Assembly (NCBI GenBank): GCA_050258035.1
Contig: JBLMYA010000071.1
Coordinates: 3,346-67,345 of the forward strand
Reading direction: 5' to 3'
Length of the DNA stretch: 64,000 nt
Origin: DATBLE01 sp050258035
Lineage (GTDB): Bacteria; Actinomycetota; Thermoleophilia; Gaiellales; Gaiellaceae
The translations under genes and the position numbers were made by a program. Numbering within the stretch: the first letter of the stretch is position 1; the number at the start of each line of letters is the position of its first letter. Under the pieces are notes generated by a model. That model had not been told where the DNA came from. It saw only the letters and a list, made by a program, of their open reading frames with translations, and did not search any database. Shown piece after piece: positions 27,139 to 36,646 of the stretch.

Positions 27139-27694
27139 ACGTTGCCCGCGCGCGGTTCCCGTTCGGGCCTGACGCCGCACTGGCCGCTCCCCGGGGCGAC
27201 AAGGCATTCGTCCAGCGAGCAGTCGAGGGTCACAGATGCAGTTACGAGAAGGCCAAGTAGCGATCGCTCATCGCAGGGGCGCCTCGCTGCCTCGATCAGG
27301 AGTCCGTACCTGCTACGGATGCGCTCGACCTTCGTGGCCGAGACACTGGTGCCGTAACAACCCTCGATCAAGACCAACGATTCGATTGCCGACTTGAATC
27401 GAGGTTGTTCAGGAGGGCCCGTGACGGGCCCTCCTCTTGTTGCTCCCGAGCGGGTTCCATGGTGGCGCCACGAATTTCACGAACGCCTTCGTGGCCAGCG
27501 TGGATGCCACCTCCCGACAACTGAACGGGGGGCGGCTTCCCGACATGTGCGTCAAGAGGTTGGGGAAGGAACCGGTCGCGGGTTCCGCTCCTTCCGAGTA
27601 GCCTGATGCTCCCGATTGCTCTTTCGCCCTACGACGGCCGCTCCTACAATTCCGCGCCGCATGCGGCCCGACGCGCGCCCTCGAGGAGACGACG
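27139..27694. other. 556-base noncoding stretch with strong hairpin
   Basis: No convincing gene is present on either strand. It contains a perfect 11-bp hairpin at 27411-27435. A GAGGAGA ribosome site lies just before the ATG at 27695. Short open frames on both strands look like shadows. Confidence 0.5.
27411..27435 (+). terminator. Terminator-like hairpin
   Basis: An 11-base arm, aggagggcccg, pairs perfectly with cgggccctcct across a tga loop and is followed by cttgttg. The T-tract is short. It lies 270 bases after the membrane protein gene, so the transcript it would end is not certain. Confidence 0.55.
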
Positions 27695-29053
27695 ATGACC
27701 GGCATGGAGAGCAGGCAAGCCCACGTTCTACGCCCGGATTCGCCCGGATGGGACGACGCCCGGCAGGCGTGGAACCTCGCTCTTGACCAGCAGCCGGAGG
27801 CGATCGTGGTCGCCGAGTCGACGGAGGACGTGATCGGAGCCGTGGAGTACGCGTTGCAGAACGGCCTGCGTGTCGCAGCGCAGGCAACGGGGCACGGCGC
27901 GAAGGCTCTCGGCCCGCTGGCAGGAACGCTCCTGATCCGGACGCGAATGCACGGCGTGGAAATCGACGCGGAGGCGCGCCGGGTGCGAGTCGAGGCGGGG
28001 ACGCCCTGGCGCGAGATCCTTCAGGCCGCCGGCCGCCATGGGCTGGCCGGACTCGCCGGCTCGGCACCGGACGTGGGCGTCGTCGGCTACTCGATCTCGG
28101 GGGGTCTCAGCTTTCTGGGTCGCAAGTACGGGCTCGCCGCCCACTCGATCGGCGCGGCGGAGGTCGTGACTGCGGACGGCCGCCTCGTACACGCGAACGA
28201 GGAGTCAAGCACCGAGCTTCTCTGGGCACTGCGCGGAGGCGGGGGCAACTTCGGGGCAGTGACCGCGCTCGAGCTCGAACTCGTCCCGCTCTCCGAGGTC
28301 TACGCCGGCATCCTCTGGTTCCCGTTGGAGCGGGCCGCCGAGGTTCTCCATGCCTGGGCCGAGATGACCCGTGACGGGCTGCCCGACGAGCTGACGACGA
28401 TCGGCCGCCTGCTCCAGCTTCCGCCGCTGCCCGAGATCCCGGAGCCGGTGCGCGGAAAGTCGTTTGCGGTCGTCGAGGCGATCCACTGCGGCGCCGGGGC
28501 GGAGGCGGACGCGCTGCTCCAGCCACTGCGTGCGCTCCGTCCGGCGATGGACACGATGGGGCCGGTACCGATACCGGACCTGGGCCGCCTGCACATGGAC
28601 CCGGATCACCCCGTTCCCGCCGTGGGAGACGGAACGGCGCTCGAGACACTCCCGACGGACGCGATCGACGAGCTCGTCCGCACCGCCGGACCGGGCTCCG
28701 GCTCACCGCTGCTTTCCGTCGAGGTCCGACAGCTCGGTGGGGCACTCGGGCAGCCGCGCCCCGACCATGCGGCGCTCGCAGCGGCCCCGGGCGAGTACGC
28801 CCTCTACGCCGTCGGCATCGCTGCGACGCCGGAGATTGCGTCCGCGAACGAAGCACAGATCGGACGTTTGAAGGAGGCGATGCTCCCATGGACGACGCCG
28901 GGCATCGTCGCCAACTTCGCCGAGACGAGACGCGACCCGACAAGCCTCTGGGGCGAGGACGCGGTCGCGCGCCTGCGAAAGCTGAAGGAGGAGATCGACC
29001 CGGGCAACGTTTTCAGGTCGAACCATCCACTGCTGGTGGAGACGGCTCGGTAG
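27695..29053 (+). CDS. FAD-binding (PCMH-type) oxidoreductase
   Basis: A 452-residue flavoprotein of the vanillyl-alcohol-oxidase/berberine-bridge fold. The ATG has GAGGAGA about 8 bases upstream. The FAD domain spans about 30-210, with AAQATGHGAKALG (His in the position often linked covalently to FAD), GVVGYSISGGLSFLGRKYG, and the Gly-rich ALRGGGGNFGAVT. The C-terminal BBE-like tail is recognisable by DPGNVFRSNHPL. The Cys that gives a second covalent FAD link in berberine bridge enzymes is replaced by Val/Gly here. It oxidises an alcohol or sugar-like substrate that cannot be specified. Its 3' end abuts a truncated glyoxalase gene on the other strand. Confidence 0.88.
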   Translation: MTGMESRQAHVLRPDSPGWDDARQAWNLALDQQPEAIVVAESTEDVIGAVEYALQNGLRVAAQATGHGAKALGPLAGTLLIRTRMHGVEIDAEARRVRVEAGTPWREILQAAGRHGLAGLAGSAPDVGVVGYSISGGLSFLGRKYGLAAHSIGAAEVVTADGRLVHANEESSTELLWALRGGGGNFGAVTALELELVPLSEVYAGILWFPLERAAEVLHAWAEMTRDGLPDELTTIGRLLQLPPLPEIPEPVRGKSFAVVEAIHCGAGAEADALLQPLRALRPAMDTMGPVPIPDLGRLHMDPDHPVPAVGDGTALETLPTDAIDELVRTAGPGSGSPLLSVEVRQLGGALGQPRPDHAALAAAPGEYALYAVGIAATPEIASANEAQIGRLKEAMLPWTTPGIVANFAETRRDPTSLWGEDAVARLRKLKEEIDPGNVFRSNHPLLVETAR

Positions 29054-29181
29054 CGGCAGACGGCGAAGCGGTCGCCGGGGTGGACAATCTCGCCGAGGTC
29101 GACGCCGAGAAGTTCGGCCCAGAACCGCTTTGCCCGGGTGAGATCGTCGGCGGGGAACTCGATCATCGAAAGGCGATCCAT
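29041..29181 (-). pseudogene. Truncated glyoxalase/bleomycin-resistance-like gene
   Basis: From ATG 29181 the minus strand encodes MDRLSMIEFPADDLTRAKRF, then WAELLGVDLGE and PGDRFAVCRY. This is the first half-module of a vicinal-oxygen-chelate (glyoxalase-like) protein. After about 47 residues the frame becomes antisense of the FAD oxidoreductase and the fold is lost. It looks like the 5' remnant of a gene whose remainder was replaced when the neighbouring sequence arrived. Confidence 0.6.
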
Positions 29182-29566
29182 CGGTCAAGCCTATGGCCGG
29201 TGGTGTCGGGAGCGTGCAGGAACATTCCTTCACCAAGAAGTCGGAACACCGACTGGATTCGCAAATTCGAGTCTGCCCGGCGGTGCGGGTTCAGATCGGA
29301 CGGGAGTCATTCACACCGGAGCAGCGCTTCCTCTCACGAACGAATGCGATGACGGGGCCACCCACCCCTCCGTTCAGTTGACCAGGGGCCACCTCCGGGC
29401 ACAGCCGGGAGGCTGCGCCTTCCGGTACGTGACCATGAGGGTGCGCCGGTGAAACCCGAGCGAGCGACGCGCGGTTTCTTGGGCGCGTCCCGGTTGCGGG
29501 TTCCCGCGGATGCCTGCGGGCTGCCACGAGGCGATCCTTGGGGCGACTCTCGGACTGGAGGTTGCG
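29182..29566. other. Noncoding stretch upstream of polysaccharide cluster
   Basis: This 385-base region precedes the first gene of the polysaccharide cluster and probably carries its promoter. Several short GC-rich inverted segments occur but I could not match a riboswitch or tRNA. The ribosome site GGAGG at 29557-29561 belongs to the next gene. Confidence 0.4.
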
Positions 29567-30736
29567 ATGTCGGTCGCATGCCCGGTGATTCGTGCCGGCA
29601 GGAGGCTCGAATCACGTCCGGACCCGCCGAGAACAGGAGTCGAGCGTGTCGTGCTGCTCGGCTGTGGGGGCTTCATCGGGAGCCATGTGCTCGACCGGCT
29701 CCTCAAAGACCCTGCGGTGAGCGTCGAGGGGTGGGACACGTCCGTGGAGAGAATTCGCGGTCGCCTCGACGAGCCCGGGCTCAGGCTTCACCGCGAGTCG
29801 ATCTCGGACGCTTCCGGCTCACGACTCGCGCGCGCGGTGCACCAGGCGGACGTCGTCATCAATCTCGCGTCGATCTGTAGACCGGCGGAGTACAACGTTC
29901 GACCGCTGCCCGTCATACGGTCGAACTTCACCGACGTCTGCGCGCTTGTCGACCTCTGCGCCCGCGAGGGCACGTGGCTCCTGCACTTCTCGACGTGCGA
30001 AGTCTACGGCCGGACGATCGCGAGCTACGCGACTCCCGGCAGGTACGACGACCCGACTCTCTACGAACTCGACGAGGAAACGACGCCCCTTGTGATGGGC
30101 CCCGTCCAGAACCAGCGATGGAGCTATGCGGCCGCCAAGCAACTGCTCGAGCGGCTGATCCTTGCGTATTCCGCAGCCGAGTCGCTGCCGTACACGATCG
30201 TACGGCCGTTCAACGTCCTCGGGCCGCGCATGGACTTCATACCCGGCGTCGACGGTGACGGGCTGCCGAGAATGCTCGCTTCGTTCATGGGCTCGCTCCT
30301 GAACGGAGACCCGATACGCGTCGTCGACCGGGGGGGCGCACGGCGAACGATCATCTCGATCCGCGATGCAGTCGACGCGGTCATGCGGATGCTCGCGCTG
30401 CCCGGCAGCGCGACGAACGAGATCTTCAATATCGGCAATCGAGCGAATGAGGTGACGGTGCTCGAGCTCGCGGAGCTGATGCGTCGGACGTACGCCGAGA
30501 TCACGGGCGACCGCGCGTACGAGCGGCACCCGATCGAGTTCGTCAGCGGGCTCGCGCTCTACGGCGACGGGTACGAGGATTGCGATCGCCGGATGCCCCG
30601 GCTGGACAAGGCGACAAGCCTCCTCGGCTGGGCGCCGCGGACCCCGCTCTCGGAGCTGCTGGCCGAGACGATGGCGGACTACCACGCGCGCTACTGTGCC
30701 GTGCTCCGCCACGGCCGGCGTCAGCATGGCCGTTAG
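29567..30736 (+). CDS. NAD-dependent nucleotide-sugar epimerase/decarboxylase-like
   Basis: A 389-residue extended SDR protein. The ATG at 29567 is chosen for its GGAGG ribosome site 5 bases upstream. The Rossmann motif is LLGCGGFIGSHVLDRLL and the catalytic Tyr and Lys are in WSYAAAKQLLERL. The segment NQRWSYAAAKQ followed by IVRPFNVLGPRMDF is closest in pattern to the UDP-glucuronate decarboxylase domain of ArnA and relatives. It probably makes or modifies a UDP-sugar (pentose or deoxy-sugar) for the cluster that follows. It is the first gene of the plus-strand polysaccharide operon and overlaps the next gene by 11 bases. Confidence 0.85.
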   Translation: MSVACPVIRAGRRLESRPDPPRTGVERVVLLGCGGFIGSHVLDRLLKDPAVSVEGWDTSVERIRGRLDEPGLRLHRESISDASGSRLARAVHQADVVINLASICRPAEYNVRPLPVIRSNFTDVCALVDLCAREGTWLLHFSTCEVYGRTIASYATPGRYDDPTLYELDEETTPLVMGPVQNQRWSYAAAKQLLERLILAYSAAESLPYTIVRPFNVLGPRMDFIPGVDGDGLPRMLASFMGSLLNGDPIRVVDRGGARRTIISIRDAVDAVMRMLALPGSATNEIFNIGNRANEVTVLELAELMRRTYAEITGDRAYERHPIEFVSGLALYGDGYEDCDRRMPRLDKATSLLGWAPRTPLSELLAETMADYHARYCAVLRHGRRQHGR

Positions 30737-31682
30737 CCGGAGCCGAGCGCGGCTCGTGGGCGCGGAGCCGAGCCGGGTGACGGACGTCTCGGTCGTCGTG
30801 CCGGTCCACGACGACCGCGCCAACCTCCGGCGCGCCCTCACTGCGCTCGCAGGGCGGAGCCACGAGGTGATCGTGGTCGACAACGGCTCCGGGGACGGAT
30901 CCCGCGAGCTCGTCGCGGCCCGGTTTCCGTCCGTGCGCCTGGTCGAGCTCGGGTCGAACCGCGGCTACGGCGCCGCAGCTAACGCCGGCCTCCGGCTCGC
31001 CTCCTGCCGGTACATCCTCGTCGTCAACTCCGACGCGACGCCGCTGAACGGTGCTGTCGAACGGCTCGTCGCCTACGCCGACGCCCATCCGGACGTCGGC
31101 GTCGCCGGGCCGCGCCTGCTGAACCCGGACGGGACGCTCCAGCGATCGGTTCGTGGATTCCCGACGCTCTGGCGGCTCGCAACCGAGTTCTTCTTCCTGC
31201 GGAAGCTCGCCCCGCGGTCAGCTGCGCTGAATTCCTTCTACGGAGCCGGCTTCGACCACCGGACGCCGTGCGAGTGCGAGTTCCTTAAGGGGGCGGCGCT
31301 CCTCGTGCGCCGCGCGGCGTTCGACAGTGTCGGCGCTTTCGACGAAGCATTCTTCGTCTTCAGTGAGGATCTCGACCTTTGCTACCGCATGCACCGCGGC
31401 GGCTGGAAGGTCGCCTTCGTCCCCGACGCCGAGTTCGTCCACGTCGGCGGAGCCTCCACGCAACCGCAGTGGGACCGCATGTTCCGCGAACAGCTGCGGG
31501 GCCATGTGCTCTTCTTCGCCAAGCACCGCGGACTCGCGCAGGCGGCGTGGGCGCGCCGGATCATCCTGGCGGGGCTCGCGTTGCGAGCGGTCGCATTCCA
31601 CGGCGAGCGCCGGCGCGCGTACGAGCAGGCGGCACGCTGGCTCGCTTCCACCGACGTCGAGACTCTCGTCGGGGCGTCGTGA
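30726..31682 (+). CDS. GT2-family glycosyltransferase (rhamnosyltransferase-like)
   Basis: A 318-residue GT-A glycosyltransferase. The ATG at 30726 overlaps the end of the previous gene; a GTG at 30777, directly before VTDVSVVVPVHDD, is an alternative. Motifs are VIVVDNGSGDGS, the metal-binding region VVNSDATPL, GAALLVRRAAF and FSEDLDLCYRMHRGGW, all typical of WbbL-like GT2 enzymes. It adds a sugar to a lipid-linked glycan at the cytoplasmic face of the membrane. It belongs to the coupled polysaccharide operon. Confidence 0.88.
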   Translation: MAVSRSRARLVGAEPSRVTDVSVVVPVHDDRANLRRALTALAGRSHEVIVVDNGSGDGSRELVAARFPSVRLVELGSNRGYGAAANAGLRLASCRYILVVNSDATPLNGAVERLVAYADAHPDVGVAGPRLLNPDGTLQRSVRGFPTLWRLATEFFFLRKLAPRSAALNSFYGAGFDHRTPCECEFLKGAALLVRRAAFDSVGAFDEAFFVFSEDLDLCYRMHRGGWKVAFVPDAEFVHVGGASTQPQWDRMFREQLRGHVLFFAKHRGLAQAAWARRIILAGLALRAVAFHGERRRAYEQAARWLASTDVETLVGAS

Positions 31683-32926
31683 GACCGCGGATCCTGATCG
31701 CGACGCTGTTCTTCCCGCCGACCGGAGGAGGCGGCGTCCAGCGGCCGCTGAAGTTCGCCGCCCACCTGGCCTCGCTCGGGTACGAGACGCACGTCCTCGC
31801 CCCGGACGACCCGAAGTGCCTCGAGCGCGACGAGAGCCTCGCCCCACCGCCTGGCGTGCACGTCGTCCGGTCGCGGAACATCGGCCCGAGGCTCCGCCTG
31901 CTCGGCGCGGAGCTCTACGGGAAGCACGGCCTCGCGCGCCTAGCCGTCCATGCCCGGTCCCTTCCTCAGCGGATGCTCGTTCCGGATCCGAGCGTGCTCT
32001 GGACGCTCACCGCGGTCCCCGCGGCGCTGCGGCTGATCGAGCGTCGCAGCATCGACGTCGTGCTCACGACCTCGCCGCCTCCGTCGGTCCATCTCGTCGG
32101 CGCCGCACTCAAGCACCTGACCGGCGTGCGCTGGGTAGCCGAGCTCCGCGATTCGATCGTCTTCAACCCCCACCGGCGCTTCGACGTCCGCGGGGAGCGG
32201 TCGCTCGCTCGCTTCGTCGCCACCTACGCGGATGCGGCGGTGACCGCGTCCGAGGGAATCGCGGCGGAGCTGCGCGATCTAGACGGGAGGGCGGCCGTGA
32301 GCGCGATCCCGAGCGGATGTGACTTCGAGGACTTCGAAGGCCTACCGCACCGGGGCAGCGGGAGACTCCGGATCACGCACACGGGCAACTTCCTCGGGCG
32401 GCGCGATCCCCGGCCGTTCTGCGAGGCGCTAACCGCCTTCGGCGACGACGTCGTCGCCCGCTTCGTCGGCTCCTTCAGGCTGCGCGACCGCGACTACGCC
32501 GAGGGGATGGGCCTCGGCCGGCGCATCGAGCTCGTTCCGTTCGTGTCGCACCGCCGCGCGCTCGAGCTGCAGCGGGACTCGGAAATCCTCCTCCTGCTCG
32601 TGCCCGACGTCGGCGGACGGGGCGGGCACGTGTTGACCGGGAAGGTCTTCGAGTACCTCGCGGCACGCCGCCCGATTCTCGCCGCCGTTCCACCGCAGGG
32701 AGAAGCCGCAGCCCTCGTCGAGCGGACGGGAGCGGGCACGGTCGTCGCACCCGACGACGTCCCCGAGTTGACCACGGCGCTGCGGGCCTACCACGCCCGC
32801 TGGCGCGACGGGACGCTCGGCGACGTCGTGCTCAAGCCCGAGCTCGCAGCCGCGCTCTCGCGGCGCGCGGCGGTCGAGCGGCTGGCCGAGGTACTCGAGG
32901 GAGTCGTGAGGACGGCGGCCGCGTGA
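31679..32926 (+). CDS. GT4-like glycosyltransferase
   Basis: A 415-residue GT-B protein starting at GTG 31679, overlapping the previous stop (GTGA). The N-terminus RILIATLFFPPTGGGGVQRP has the loop seen in GT4 enzymes, and VLTTSPPPSVHLVGAAL and VAELRDSIVFNP continue the acceptor domain. The C-domain segment TGKVFEYLAARRPILAAVPP takes the place of the usual donor-site motif, as in several exopolysaccharide glycosyltransferases. It acts in assembly of the repeat unit. Donor and acceptor are unknown. Confidence 0.85.
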   Translation: MRPRILIATLFFPPTGGGGVQRPLKFAAHLASLGYETHVLAPDDPKCLERDESLAPPPGVHVVRSRNIGPRLRLLGAELYGKHGLARLAVHARSLPQRMLVPDPSVLWTLTAVPAALRLIERRSIDVVLTTSPPPSVHLVGAALKHLTGVRWVAELRDSIVFNPHRRFDVRGERSLARFVATYADAAVTASEGIAAELRDLDGRAAVSAIPSGCDFEDFEGLPHRGSGRLRITHTGNFLGRRDPRPFCEALTAFGDDVVARFVGSFRLRDRDYAEGMGLGRRIELVPFVSHRRALELQRDSEILLLLVPDVGGRGGHVLTGKVFEYLAARRPILAAVPPQGEAAALVERTGAGTVVAPDDVPELTTALRAYHARWRDGTLGDVVLKPELAAALSRRAAVERLAEVLEGVVRTAAA

Positions 32927-34299
32927 GCCGCACCCGCCTCGCCGACGGCCTCTTCCTGGCCGCGCTCTTCTCCGTCTCCTTCATCGGACTTCGGTGGCGC
33001 CTGCCCGGCTTCCAGCCCAAGCTCGCCGACTTCCTGATGTTCGGGTTCGTCATCGCATTCGTCGTCGACGTTGTCGTCCGACGCATCCGGCCGGTCGCCC
33101 CGGTCGTCACCGCGCTCATCCTCGCCGCGGCTCTCGCCACCGCGTACCTCGCGGCGCTGCCGGCGATCGACGGGCGCGCCGGGCTCACACAGTTCGCCAA
33201 GGGGATTGCCTACTTCGGGCTACACGCTGCCTTCCTTGCCGCTGGCGTGCAATGGCTGTCGCAACGCTCGCCCCGGTTCCTCGGCATCGCTCTCGGCTGC
33301 CTGCTCGCGGGGATCGCGGTCAACGGTCTCTACGCCGGGCTTCAGCTCCTCGCCGCCGCCGCCGGCTGGAACCTGGACGCCGCGGTCCTCTCGCAGCTGA
33401 CGGACCGGCCGGCGCGCTCGATGACGTACGGCCTGATGTACGGCCCGGACGTGCCCCGCGCGCGCGGGCTGACACGCGACCCGAACCACCTCGGTGTCAT
33501 GCTTCTGCTCCCGATACTCGCGCTGCTCGCGCTCGCCCCGCAACTCAGCCGTCGGCGCGACCGCCGGGCGGCGGCCGCTGGTCTCGCCTGCCTCCTCGTC
33601 GTCCTCGCGCTCACCCTGTCACGCAGCGCGGCGCTCGGCCTGCTCGCCGGGCTGGTGGCCCTCGCCCTCGTTCCCGCAGGCGCTCGCCGGATGATCCCGT
33701 TTCGCTCGCTGGCTGCGCCGGCCGCGGCCGCGGCGACCTGCCTCGCCGTCGTCGCGGCGTTGAACGCCCACACGGTCGAGCAGGTCATGGAGGCACGGCT
33801 CGGCCTCCGCGGCTTCGCGGGGCGGCAGCACTTCCACACGTACGAGCTCATTCGGCCGGCCCTATCGGAACACCCGCTGTTCGGTGTCGGGCTGAACAAC
33901 TTCGACCTCACGTATGCCGAGCGGGTGCTCGGCATTCGCGAGGCGTCCCACTCGTTCTACGTGCAGTCACTCATAGAGACGGGCTTCGTCGGGACGGCCC
34001 TCTTCGCCGCCTTTCTCGTTTTTGCCGTGCACCAGCTCCGCGTCCTACGTGTATGCGAGCGTCAGCGCGAGGCCGAGAGCGTCGCATTCGCGCGGGGCCT
34101 CGCAGCCATGCTCACGGCGACCGTCGTTGCGAACGCCTTCTACATGACGATGTCCTTCTCGTACTTCTACGCGCTCCTCGTCTTCGTGGTCGGCGCCGCT
34201 ACGGTGGCCCACGCCGGGCCGACCCAGGCGACCGTCCGCTCACGGACGGTGGCTCAGGTGGTAAGGGCGCGGACGAGGGCGGTGACTACCCGTTCCTGA
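32923..34299 (+). CDS. O-antigen ligase/Wzy-like polymerase
   Basis: A 458-residue membrane protein starting at GTG 32923, overlapping the previous stop. About ten to twelve hydrophobic segments are visible. The motif RDPNHLGVMLLLPIL near residue 186, and the large loop with HTYELIRPALSEHPLFGVGLNNF near residue 310, are characteristic of the Wzy/WaaL (O-antigen ligase-like) family. It probably polymerises or ligates the glycan on the outer face of the cytoplasmic membrane. Its 3' end overlaps the convergent aminotransferase gene by 46 bases. Confidence 0.87.
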   Translation: MSRTRLADGLFLAALFSVSFIGLRWRLPGFQPKLADFLMFGFVIAFVVDVVVRRIRPVAPVVTALILAAALATAYLAALPAIDGRAGLTQFAKGIAYFGLHAAFLAAGVQWLSQRSPRFLGIALGCLLAGIAVNGLYAGLQLLAAAAGWNLDAAVLSQLTDRPARSMTYGLMYGPDVPRARGLTRDPNHLGVMLLLPILALLALAPQLSRRRDRRAAAAGLACLLVVLALTLSRSAALGLLAGLVALALVPAGARRMIPFRSLAAPAAAAATCLAVVAALNAHTVEQVMEARLGLRGFAGRQHFHTYELIRPALSEHPLFGVGLNNFDLTYAERVLGIREASHSFYVQSLIETGFVGTALFAAFLVFAVHQLRVLRVCERQREAESVAFARGLAAMLTATVVANAFYMTMSFSYFYALLVFVVGAATVAHAGPTQATVRSRTVAQVVRARTRAVTTRS

Positions 34300-35405
34300 T
34301 CCTCGGCCGCGAGCCCCGTGTGGAACGGCAGGGCAAGCCCGCGGGATCCTGCCGCCTCCGCGACCGGGAACGTCCCGGGGACGAAGCCGAAGCGGGTCCG
34401 ATAGGCGGGCTGGAGGTGGATCGCCGGGATGTAGGGCTTGGAGGCGACGCCCTCAGCGGCGAGCGAGGCGATCACGGCCTCCCGCTCGGTGGGCGGCTGC
34501 ACGAAGACGACGTATACGAACCACGAGCGGTGGTGGACGTCGTCGTCCGGGCAGAGCAGCCGTACGCCCTCGACGTCAGCGAGCAGCGCGTCGTACCGCG
34601 CCGCTACCTCGGCGCGGAGCGCGAGTATCCGGTCGAGCTTGTCGAGTTGCGCGACCCCGAGCGCGGCGGAGAGCTCGTCCAACCGATAGTTGAAGCCGAC
34701 GTGCTCGTGCACGAAGGTGTCGCCGTGGTCGGTGCGCCCCTGATTCGCCAGCGCCTTCACGAAAGCCCATTCCTCCTCGCTCCCGAGCGCGACGGCGCCT
34801 CCCTCGCCGGTCGTCATCTGTTTGTTCGGGTAGAAGGCGAACACCGCGGGATGGCCGAAGGACCCGACCGGGCGTCCCCGGTACGTCGAGCCGAGCGCCT
34901 CACAGGCGTCCTCGACGATCGCGAGGTCGTGGCGCCCGGCGATCGCGATCAGCTCGTCGTATTCGAGCGGATAGCCGAAGAGGTCGACAAGACACAGTGC
35001 CTTCGTCCGCGGCGTGATCGCTGCCTCGACCGCTGCCAGGTTGATGTTGAGGGTCTGCTCGTCGACATCGACGAACACCGGCATACCGCCCTCGTACAGG
35101 ATCGCGTTCGCGGAAGCGATGAACGAGAGCGGTGTCGTCACGACTTCGTCCCCAGACTCGATCCCTGCCAGCTTCACGCAGAGGTGCAGGCCGGCGGTCC
35201 CGCTCGACACCGCGGCGACGCAGCGGGCCCCGACCCGCTCCGCGAGCCCGCGCTCGAATCGCTCTGTCATTGGGCCCAGGGCGAGACGGCCCGAGCGTAT
35301 GACTTCCAGCACCGCGCGCTCCTCCGCCTGGTCGACGTAAGGCGCCGACAGCCCGATCGGGGCCGCAGTCGCCAGCGGGTCGACGGTGCGCACGTTCACG
35401 TTCAC
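34254..35405 (-). CDS. DegT/DnrJ/EryC1/StrS-family PLP aminotransferase
   Basis: A 383-residue sugar aminotransferase. The GTG at 35405 is chosen because a GAGGG site lies upstream and the family fold begins shortly after; the frame extends ten codons further. PLP-binding features are visible: SSGTAGLHL, Asp166 in IVEDACEALGS, and the Schiff-base Lys195 in FYPNKQMTTGEGG. These enzymes transfer an amino group to a 4-keto nucleotide sugar. The adjacent divergent gene encodes a 4,6-dehydratase that would supply such a 4-keto sugar, so the two probably make an amino-deoxy sugar for the polysaccharide. Confidence 0.92.
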   Translation of the reverse strand: MNVNVRTVDPLATAAPIGLSAPYVDQAEERAVLEVIRSGRLALGPMTERFERGLAERVGARCVAAVSSGTAGLHLCVKLAGIESGDEVVTTPLSFIASANAILYEGGMPVFVDVDEQTLNINLAAVEAAITPRTKALCLVDLFGYPLEYDELIAIAGRHDLAIVEDACEALGSTYRGRPVGSFGHPAVFAFYPNKQMTTGEGGAVALGSEEEWAFVKALANQGRTDHGDTFVHEHVGFNYRLDELSAALGVAQLDKLDRILALRAEVAARYDALLADVEGVRLLCPDDDVHHRSWFVYVVFVQPPTEREAVIASLAAEGVASKPYIPAIHLQPAYRTRFGFVPGTFPVAEAAGSRGLALPFHTGLAAEDQERVVTALVRALTT

Positions 35406-35563
35406 CTGCGCGCACCCTCTGCGATCGCACATCACCGGGCATCCGCGCCTATCCCCACGCCGATGTCAGCGACTTCACTGATGTCATACGGCACGCGTGA
35501 CGACTAGAAGTCACGGGGACGCTGGTTCCGCGCGTTCGCTCGGCCTCAGAGGAGGACGGTTGA

Positions 35564-36646
35564 GTGCATTCGGACGATGTCCCTGCGGATCTCCTGCTCG
35601 GCCGGCCTGTAGTCGAGGTCGCCGACAGTGACACCGCGGGCTACCTCGAGGGCTCGAGCGTCGTCGTCACCGGCGCAGCGGGATCGATCGGGAGCGAGCT
35701 GAGCGTCCGATTGGCACGTCTGGGCGCGCGCGAGCTTGTGCTCGTCGACCAGGCAGAGGCTGCGCTCGTCGAACTTGCGCGCAGGCTCGAACAGGATCAC
35801 GCCTTTACGGCGGTCCCGGTGCTCGCCGACGTGCGCAGCTCGGTCCGCGTGAGAGAGATCTTCCAGCGGCATCGCCCGGACGTGGTCTTCCACGCCGCCG
35901 CCTACAAGCAGGTGCCACTGCTCGAGAGGAACCCGGTCGAGGCGGTCACCGCGAACGTGTTCGCAACCCGGTCGGTCGTGGACGCGGCGGGGAGCGCAGG
36001 CGCCAGGCGGCTCATCCTGTTCTCGACGGATAAGGCGGTCCGCCCGACCGGCGTGCTCGGGCGGACGAAGGCGCTCGCCGAGTGGGTGGTCGCTGCCGCC
36101 GCGCGCGGCTGCCCCGGGCGGCGCTACGGCGCGATCCGCCTCGGGAACGTCATCGACTCGGCCGGGACGATCCTGCCGGTCTTTCGCCGCCAGATCGAGG
36201 CTGGGAGGCCGGTGACGGTGACGCATCCCGGTGCGGCCCGCTACTTGATGACGGCCGGCGAGGCAGCTGGCCTCGCGCTGGCCGCCGGCGGCCTCGCGGA
36301 CGGGCACAGCATCTTCTGGCTCGACGTCCGCCCGGCCGTCCGCGTCGTCGACCTCGTCCTGCGGCTGGCGGAAGCCCTCGGGCGCGAGGTCGCGATCGAT
36401 CTGATCGGGCTTCGCCCGGGCGAGCGGCTGCACGAACACTTCTTCTGGGAACCCGGAGACGTGGAGCCGACGCCTTGCGAGATGATCTGCCGCTCGGCTC
36501 TGCCCGAAGTCGACCCCGGCTGGCTCAACGAAAGGTTGGCCGCGCTCGCCGCGCAGGTCGACCGAGCGTCGGCGGCAGAAGTGCGCGCGACGCTCGACGA
36601 GATGATCGCCGCCGCCCGGACCCGCGAGGAGGCGCTCGCAGGGTGA
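35564..36646 (+). CDS. Soluble UDP-sugar 4,6-dehydratase, CapD/WbpM-type
   Basis: A 360-residue SDR protein starting at GTG 35564. The Rossmann motif is VVVTGAAGSIGSEL, and HAAAYKQVPLLERNP and STDKAVRPTGVLGRTKALAE are diagnostic of the polysaccharide biosynthesis (CapD/WbpM/FlaA1) family. Full-length members carry an N-terminal four-helix membrane domain; here only the linker (DDVPADLLLGRPVVE) remains, so the enzyme is a soluble short form. It removes water from a UDP-HexNAc to give a 4-keto-6-deoxy sugar. The product would feed the divergent PLP aminotransferase. It begins a second coupled operon of the cluster. Confidence 0.9.
   Translation: MHSDDVPADLLLGRPVVEVADSDTAGYLEGSSVVVTGAAGSIGSELSVRLARLGARELVLVDQAEAALVELARRLEQDHAFTAVPVLADVRSSVRVREIFQRHRPDVVFHAAAYKQVPLLERNPVEAVTANVFATRSVVDAAGSAGARRLILFSTDKAVRPTGVLGRTKALAEWVVAAAARGCPGRRYGAIRLGNVIDSAGTILPVFRRQIEAGRPVTVTHPGAARYLMTAGEAAGLALAAGGLADGHSIFWLDVRPAVRVVDLVLRLAEALGREVAIDLIGLRPGERLHEHFFWEPGDVEPTPCEMICRSALPEVDPGWLNERLAALAAQVDRASAAEVRATLDEMIAAARTREEALAG

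Noticed and set aside
26269..27207. Further N-terminal extension of the ABC ATPase frame
   Set aside because: It is antisense to the membrane protein gene 26347-27138 and has no domain.
27142..27357. Small plus-strand frame between membrane protein and hairpin
   Set aside because: No ribosome site, random composition and no recognisable fold.
29222..29330. Possible tRNA or T-box-like element
   Set aside because: A short stretch resembles a T-arm, but no cloverleaf with matching acceptor stem could be drawn.
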